64,000 bases of DNA, from the NCBI GenBank assembly GCA_001313085.1, contig BBFE01000011.1:24954-88953 (forward strand), in the 5' to 3' direction. This document shows positions 60,283 to 64,000 of the stretch, one piece after another. This DNA is from Paenibacillus sp. JCM 18996. Lineage in GTDB: Bacteria > Bacillota > Bacilli > Paenibacillales > NBRC-103111. Position 1 is the first letter of the stretch. Each line of letters opens with the position of its first letter. The notes beneath the pieces are model-generated. The model saw only the letters and a list, made by a program, of their open reading frames with translations. It did no database searches and had not been told where the DNA came from. The translations under genes and the position numbers were made by a program.

Positions 60283-60500
60283 GAATATCACCTCAACCTT
60301 GTTATTCAACGCAGTATTCTCATATTCCTTGTTATCAATATAACGGAACCAAGCCAAATAATGTTGCAGGTACTTCGTCGCAACGCCGTTGAATCGGTCC
60401 ATCCAGCGTTTCTGATGGCTATGGTAGCTATTCACGTTCTCACGTAGTTTCCAAACCGCACAACTGTAAGGCTGTGGCAACGCGTACAAATAAGTCCAGC
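60268..60500 (-). mobile_element. IS1595-family (ISXO2-like) transposase remnant
   Basis: The minus-strand sequence reads SCAVWKLRENVNSYHSHQKR, then WMDRFNGVATKYLQHYLAWF and RYIDNKEYENTAL. The ENVNSYHSxxKxWMxRFNGVATKYLxxYLxWFR pattern is the C-terminal end of ISXO2-type transposases. Upstream on the same strand, near 60455-60520, another frame has LICTRCHSLTVVRFGNY, similar to the N-terminal zinc ribbon of these enzymes. The catalytic middle is absent, so this is a deletion relic. It overlaps the start of the lipoprotein gene at 60282. Confidence 0.55.
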
Positions 60501-60592
60501 TTTATGCTTCTGCTCCTGGATGTCGTCAATCGCACGAATAGGAGCTGCCGAGCTTTTCGTGTGAGCATATTCCCCTGCTCCTTGCGCAGCCG

Positions 60593-60997
60593 CTATTTGA
60601 TATTCTCATTGTCTCTCAGAAGAAGCATTTTATCGATCAATTCCCGCTCCACTCCGGCATTCCAGGCTCTGACATACCTAGGCAGCACAAAAAAGGTCAA
60701 TCAGAATCCAAATGGTGAGAGTTATCCCAGTCAATAATAGAGGGGTGATTAAAGCATTCCCGGAAACTGGGGAGTCCAATGAAAAAAAATGGGTGGCAAG
60801 AAATATAGAAACGAGGAGATGATAAATAATATTAACTGGATACAACCGGTAATTCTTCTGCCCAAGTAAAAACGATGCAGCCCCAAATGTCCGCCAAGCA
60901 GCATGAAATAGGCGAGTCCCAGTGACTTTTCGGTGAACCGCAGTTCGGACTCAAGGATCAATAATTCTTTTTCCGTCAGATCGAATCGGGAGGTCAT
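60593..60997 (-). CDS. TM2-domain membrane protein A (frameshifted)
   Basis: A small TM2-domain protein on the minus strand, start ATG 60997. Read: MTSRFDLTEKELLILESELR, GLAYFMLLGGHLGLHRFYLG (GGHxGxHRFYLGR is the TM2 signature), CIQLILFIISSFLYFLPPIF. After A8 near 60781 the frame shifts. The continuing frame gives LLTGITLTIWILIDLF, and a shift at the A run near 60690 leads to RYVRAWNAGVERELIDKMLL and a stop at 60593. The start overlaps the end of the next TM2 gene by four bases (ATGA). Confidence 0.65.
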
Positions 60998-61348
60998 TGT
61001 ACAGACAAGTCTCCTTCCGCACGATGATTACTGCGATGAATGATCTGCTCGAGAAGACGCGACTCGATTTGCTTGTTGGTTTCATTCACAATCTTGTAAG
61101 TCAGGAATGCATCTACCAGTGACCAAATGACCGTAGCAATCAGGCCAACAATAGTAATAGATAGAATCAGCATCGTTGCTGCCGATCCTTTTTTTGCCCA
61201 AGTAGAAGCGATGCCCGCCGACAACGCCAAGGAAATACCAGAGCACATACGCCACAAGCATCGATTTCCCGCTTCTTTTAACTTCCGCATCAAGCAGCAG
61301 CAATTCTTTCGTGTCCAGTTGACTTTTCAAATAGATATTGTCTGACAT
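60994..61348 (-). CDS. TM2-domain membrane protein B (one frameshift)
   Basis: The partner of the previous gene, upstream on the minus strand. The ATG at 61348 gives MSDNIYLKSQLDTKELLLLD, then YVLWYFLGVVGGHRFYLGKK (TM2 signature). After the T7 run at 61190-61196 the frame continues GSAATMLILSITIVGLIATV and WSLVDAFLTYKIVNE, ending RSNHRAEGDLSVQ. About 117 residues. The tandem of TM2 genes with ATGA overlap suggests co-expression; function is unknown. Confidence 0.75.
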
Positions 61349-62242
61349 TCAAATGCACTCTCCGTTGTTTTTTAAAAAAAATGTCCAGTTGGAACAGAAT
61401 ACATTACAAGGTGATTTTTTAGTATAAGCTTAGATTGAGTCACTATATCTCTACGACTTTTTTTTACTAAGCTAACCACAAGAGTACATATTAGGGCAGC
61501 TATACCCGTCACTAACCCAATTATAACTCGCCCTAGTAGGTCACCTCGTTCATTTTTTTAATAGCCTCTCGGCATTCGCGAGGCAGATAGGACAAGGGTT
61601 TCCTTGCACCATCAAATTAGCTTTCCTCCTACTTTCGTAGGGGATTATTTATTTCAACCACACCTCGGACTGAAAAAAAATTATTCAAAATATGGCTGTG
61701 ATTTTGTCGAATTTCTGTATGGATTCTTACGGAAAGCCGAACAAATTGATGCGACATCATAATTGCTGGCCGCGCCTGCCCCGCCAATTCCGGGCTTCCT
61801 CACAGACCGAACTTGACATGGCAGGCGAGCAAGCGGCCTTTCTCTTTAACAACGTGTATCTTGCAAGGCGCCGCTCCACTTCTTCCCGAAAGGAGGGGAG
61901 CATCAAGATGCAGAAACAAGGCCGCACGCTGTATTGCTTCGTCATCTTCACCAATACGACGATATTTCATCTCCATCCGAAAAAAAAGCTACAGCGTTAG
62001 AGGGCTGTAAACGGAGTATACAGGAAACTCCGTGGCGCTGGCAAGAGAAAAAAAAGCAGTTGGGAACCACGTTCCTGGCTGCCTTTTTTGTATATATATG
62101 TCAGCGGGAATACCGTGATTATGTGCAAAAGGTTGTCCGTTCGTGCGCAATTAATTTGCAAACCATCGGAAAAAGGTTGGTTTTTTTTGCACTTTTATTT
62201 TGCAAATCCTTTGCCGGATTAATGTGCAAATTCACAACATAT
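61349..62242. other. 894-base stretch without a supportable gene
   Basis: I see only short or compositionally unlikely frames here. A 56-codon minus-strand frame (about 61780-61950) reads MKYRRIGEDDEAIQRAALFL but has no clear site or family. At 62053-62089 a hairpin (gcagttgggaacc/ggttcc..gctgc) with T and A runs could be a terminator for either strand. The part 62100-62240 has repeated tgcaaa/tttgca elements of unknown meaning. Confidence 0.4.
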
Positions 62243-62546
62243 TCTGTGTCAATTGATTCCAGGCATCATACTGATACGAAATAGTTCCAAAGCCCGTCAC
62301 CACACTCGTGCGATTGTCATTGGTATCGTAAGCGTCGACTTAATGGGTCAATCTCCAACCCGTGGAACGTATCCCGTGTGATAAATCGCCCCACCCCAGC
62401 GTCATAATATCGAGACATGAGGTAGTACAATCCTGTTGACTCATCAAATCGATAACCTGCATAGCGATAAGGTTAGAAGAAGCCACCGTACCTGTTTGAG
62501 AGGTAATATTCCCCCATGCATCATATTGATACTGAGCCTCATACAA
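62243..62546 (-). pseudogene. decayed Rhs/YD-repeat fragment (orphan tip)
   Basis: On the minus strand the first part (62546 to 62340) reads AQYQYDAWGNITSQTGTVAS, the start of an Rhs core. A one-base loss near 62475 hides the continuation, which in the other frame reads YRYAGYRFDESTGLYYLMSR, YYDAGVGRFITRDTFHGLE and DPLS. The next 95 bases (62338 to 62243) read YDTNDNRTSVVTGFGTISYQ and YDAWNQLTQ, a YD repeat, which normally precedes the core. The order is therefore scrambled and the piece is dead. It is about 80 percent alike to 63780-63990. Confidence 0.7.
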
Positions 62547-62547
62547 C
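62337..62547 (-). repeat. Rhs core repeat, copy 2
   Basis: This stretch shares sequence with 63780-63990: both begin gacttaatgg on the plus strand and contain cgtatccc, taatatcgag, tagtacaa, cctgttga and ataacctgcat in the same order. They are copies of the Rhs core coding region. Confidence 0.7.
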
Positions 62548-62707
62548 TCGGGGTAGTACCAGCGAAGCTGTCACCAAGTGCCAACCCTACTCTTATTCAT
62601 AAAACTCCTAGAAATACCGGCGATAACAATTCTCGGCGCCGCTCACCTCGTAGCTGAGGTACACGAACTCAATTTGAGGTAGGGATAGTCGGATTATTCA
62701 CCAACTC

Positions 62708-62866
62708 ATGACAAAATTCGAAGTCACTAAAGGCTATCCTTGTAAACTTGCCTATTTAGATTGTTTTACAGTATTTGGAAAAGGTAATCATCTACGACAA
62801 AGATGTGAAGTTATCTTTAAGGTCCCCGTTGTGGATTTGGTGTATGGAGCGAACCGTGGCTTGTAA
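62708..62866 (+). CDS. short open frame of 52 residues, unrecognised
   Basis: ATG 62708 to stop 62866 reads MTKFEVTKGYPCKLAYLDCF and TVFGKGNHLRQRCEVIFKVP, ending VDLVYGANRGL. The amino acid make-up is protein-like, but there is no good ribosome-binding site and no family I know. It may be a relic of another gene in this decayed area. Confidence 0.2.
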   Translation: MTKFEVTKGYPCKLAYLDCFTVFGKGNHLRQRCEVIFKVPVVDLVYGANRGL

Positions 62867-62905
62867 AAAATCACAATCCGCCGCCGCGTGCTGCTTCGGA
62901 TTGTT
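62865..62905 (-). terminator. terminator of the putative immunity gene
   Basis: acaatccg (62873-62880) pairs with cggattgt (62897-62904). On the minus strand the hairpin is followed by a T run (AAAAAA at 62865-62870 on plus). Confidence 0.7.
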
Positions 62906-62954
62906 AGAGATATAGCTTAAAATTCCTCTATACAGTATTTTGGAAAACCAACAT

Positions 62955-63170
62955 TCACATACACCATGATAATATGATTTTACCGGACTTAATTAAAAAA
63001 TAGAATAATTTGATTAAAAGTAAGAAGATGTAAACTATAACCAGCCCAACAAAGATACCAACAGGATTAAAATGTAATCCAAGGAAATACAGAATAGCAG
63101 CAATAATCAAAGTTAGACACAAAATAATGATAAACCTTATAATAATGAACTTGAAAAAAATTCTATCCAT
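62955..63170 (-). CDS. small two-helix membrane protein, putative Rhs immunity protein
   Basis: On the minus strand ATG 63170 follows a gtggagggaaatgac site; the frame is open upstream to 63242 but that part looks non-coding. The 71-residue protein is almost wholly hydrophobic: FIIIRFIIILCLTLIIAAIL, a short turn (HFNPVG), IFVGLVIVYIFLLLIKLFYF, and a short basic tail. It lies 167 bases after the end of the Rhs frame on the same strand and has its own terminator. Position suggests an immunity protein for a membrane-acting Rhs toxin. That is inference; I recognise no family. A7 at 63153-63159 makes the N-terminal frame uncertain. Confidence 0.5.
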   Translation of the reverse strand: MDRIFFKFIIIRFIIILCLTLIIAAILYFLGLHFNPVGIFVGLVIVYIFLLLIKLFYFLIKSGKIILSWCM

Positions 63171-63292
63171 GTCATTTCCCTCCACATATAGTAACGACCC
63201 CATTTCTTTAGTTTTCCTTTTAAAAGCTTGGTCCGCTGTCAATCTAGTGTTTCATATTAGTATTAACCTTGAAAATGAATGAACGGATCTAA

Positions 63293-63332
63293 ATGTAGAC
63301 ACCGGCACCAACCGATGCCAGTGTCTACATAA
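63293..63332 (-). terminator. hairpin between the Rhs frame and the small membrane gene
   Basis: atgtagacac (63293-63302) pairs with gtgtctacat (63321-63330), extended inside by cggca/tgccg-like pairs. There is no long T run, so it may be a processing site or weak terminator. Confidence 0.5.
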
Positions 63333-63337
63333 CTTGT

Positions 63338-64000
63338 TTAGATATATGACACGTTTCCAGATAAATGATTGATAACTTTAAAATATGGCCAAACATAAAC
63401 CGTACTATTTATCACATCATTATATGGGTAACTGGTGTCGAATCCATTTGCAATTTGGTCAAAAGCTCCCTTTACTGAGGTTTTCATGGCGAAGCTTGCT
63501 ACTTTATTGGCAATCCAAGCTCCCGCTATGGCTAAAAGCCTCGGTGCTATTATAGATCTAATAAGTTGAGCAGCAATAACACCAACTTCTCCACCGATTA
63601 TGATCGAAAGGCCTAGTAGCGATAGCCCACCGATAGTCATCTTGAGGTAGAATCGTACAAATTCCGAAGTAACCCTAACTGCAAAATAGCTATCGAACCC
63701 GAAGTTGAAAGCTTTATAGAAATGACCAGTCGGATCAACCAAATTTACAGGATTGTTTGCTGTATAAACATACTGATTTAGACTTAATGGCTCCTTATCA
63801 AACCCGTGAAACGTATCCCTAGTGACAAATCGCCCTACCGCTGCATCATAATATCGAGCCATGAGATAGTACAACCCTGTTGATGTATCATAACGATAAC
63901 CTGCATAACGATACGGGTTGGAGGAAGCCATCGGTCCGGTTTGGGAAAGAATATTTCCCCACGCATCGTACTGATACTGAGCCACCGTATTACCGGTTGT
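63338..64000 (-). CDS. Rhs-repeat protein, C-terminal core and variable tail (5' end outside the window)
   Basis: The minus-strand frame enters from beyond 64000 and ends at 63338. The core reads AQYQYDAWGNILSQTGPMAS, YRYAGYRYDTSTGLYYLMAR, YYDAAVGRFVTRDTF, and ANNPVNLVDPTGHF, the conserved end of Rhs cores, where variable C-terminal toxins begin. The tail of about 125 residues has hydrophobic, Gly-rich segments (KMTIGGLSLLGLSIIIGGEV, GVIAAQLI, and LLAIAGAWIANKVASFAMK) and a more polar end (NGFDTSYPYNDVINSTVYVW). It resembles a membrane-acting toxin rather than a nuclease. I do not recognise the tail family. The core repeats at 62337-62547. Confidence 0.75.
   Translation of the reverse strand, partial: TTGNTVAQYQYDAWGNILSQTGPMASSNPYRYAGYRYDTSTGLYYLMARYYDAAVGRFVTRDTFHGFDKEPLSLNQYVYTANNPVNLVDPTGHFYKAFNFGFDSYFAVRVTSEFVRFYLKMTIGGLSLLGLSIIIGGEVGVIAAQLIRSIIAPRLLAIAGAWIANKVASFAMKTSVKGAFDQIANGFDTSYPYNDVINSTVYVWPYFKVINHLSGNVSYI
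63780..63990 (-). repeat. Rhs core repeat, copy 1
   Basis: The intact copy of the Rhs core segment repeated at 62337-62547; see there for shared landmarks. About four bases in five agree by eye. Confidence 0.7.

Noticed and set aside
61692..62000. Open frame of 102 codons on the plus strand
   Set aside because: Odd residue make-up, no ribosome-binding site, and it contains an A run; no family pattern was seen.
1..64000. CRISPR array, tRNA or rRNA genes
   Set aside because: No regularly spaced repeats and no recognisable tRNA or rRNA sequence were found by eye on either strand.

Overview
The window is a piece of a low-to-moderate GC, endospore-forming Firmicutes chromosome, most likely Paenibacillaceae (Paenibacillus or a close relative). 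The gene order from infB to ricA follows the Bacillus subtilis infB-rbfA-truB-ribC-rpsO-pnpA-ylxY-mlpA-spoVF-asd-dapG-dapA-rnjB-tepA-spoIIIE-ymfFHIJK-rodZ-pgsA-cinA-recA-rny-ymdB-spoVS-miaB-ricA block. Spore genes (dpaAB, sleB, spoVS, CotF-type coat genes) and a YpdA-type bacillithiol disulfide reductase fit that assignment.

Layout. 1-6800: translation and RNA genes (infB end, rbfA, nrnA, truB, ribF, rpsO, pnp). 6970-14900: a deacetylase, an M16 peptidase, dut, then the dipicolinate and diaminopimelate genes (dpaAB, asd, dapG, dapA), which share the aspartate-semialdehyde/dihydrodipicolinate route used for spore dipicolinate and cell-wall diaminopimelate. 15200-25500: RNase J, TepA, FtsK/SpoIIIE, SleB, the YmfF/YmfH M16 pair, an SDR and YmfJ. 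25680-37670: a lipoprotein, YmfK, RodZ, YajQ, RimO, PgsA, CinA, RecA, RecX, RNase Y, YmdB and SpoVS. 37810-46980: a dipeptidase, KorAB, PduL, two transporters, MiaB and RicA. 47100-59530: a housekeeping and stress miscellany (PncB, DJ-1, YhdH, HD hydrolase, coat proteins, CsbD, PAP2, VTT, YpdA, DNA glycosylase, YteA, exporter, DUF2278, deoxynucleoside kinase), after the usual synteny ends. 59700-64000: an accessory end with a lipoprotein, a transposase remnant, two TM2 genes, decayed Rhs pieces and the C-terminal end of an Rhs protein followed by a small membrane protein that could be its immunity partner.

The dominant oddity is that most genes are interrupted by frameshifts, nearly always at A or T runs of 6 to 8 where the conserved protein implies 5 or 6. 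Essential genes (rpsO, rbfA, ftsK, rnjB, pgsA) are hit as often as dispensable ones, so base-calling or assembly error is the most economical explanation. Gene limits below are given for the reconstructed gene, and frameshifts are named. A reader should not treat these genes as genuine pseudogenes without checking reads.

Regulatory sites seen by eye include sigma-K (dpaA), sigma-G (sleB), sigma-H (spoVS) and possible sigma-B (csbD) promoters, a LexA box at recA, and many intrinsic terminators. No rRNA, tRNA or CRISPR array was seen.
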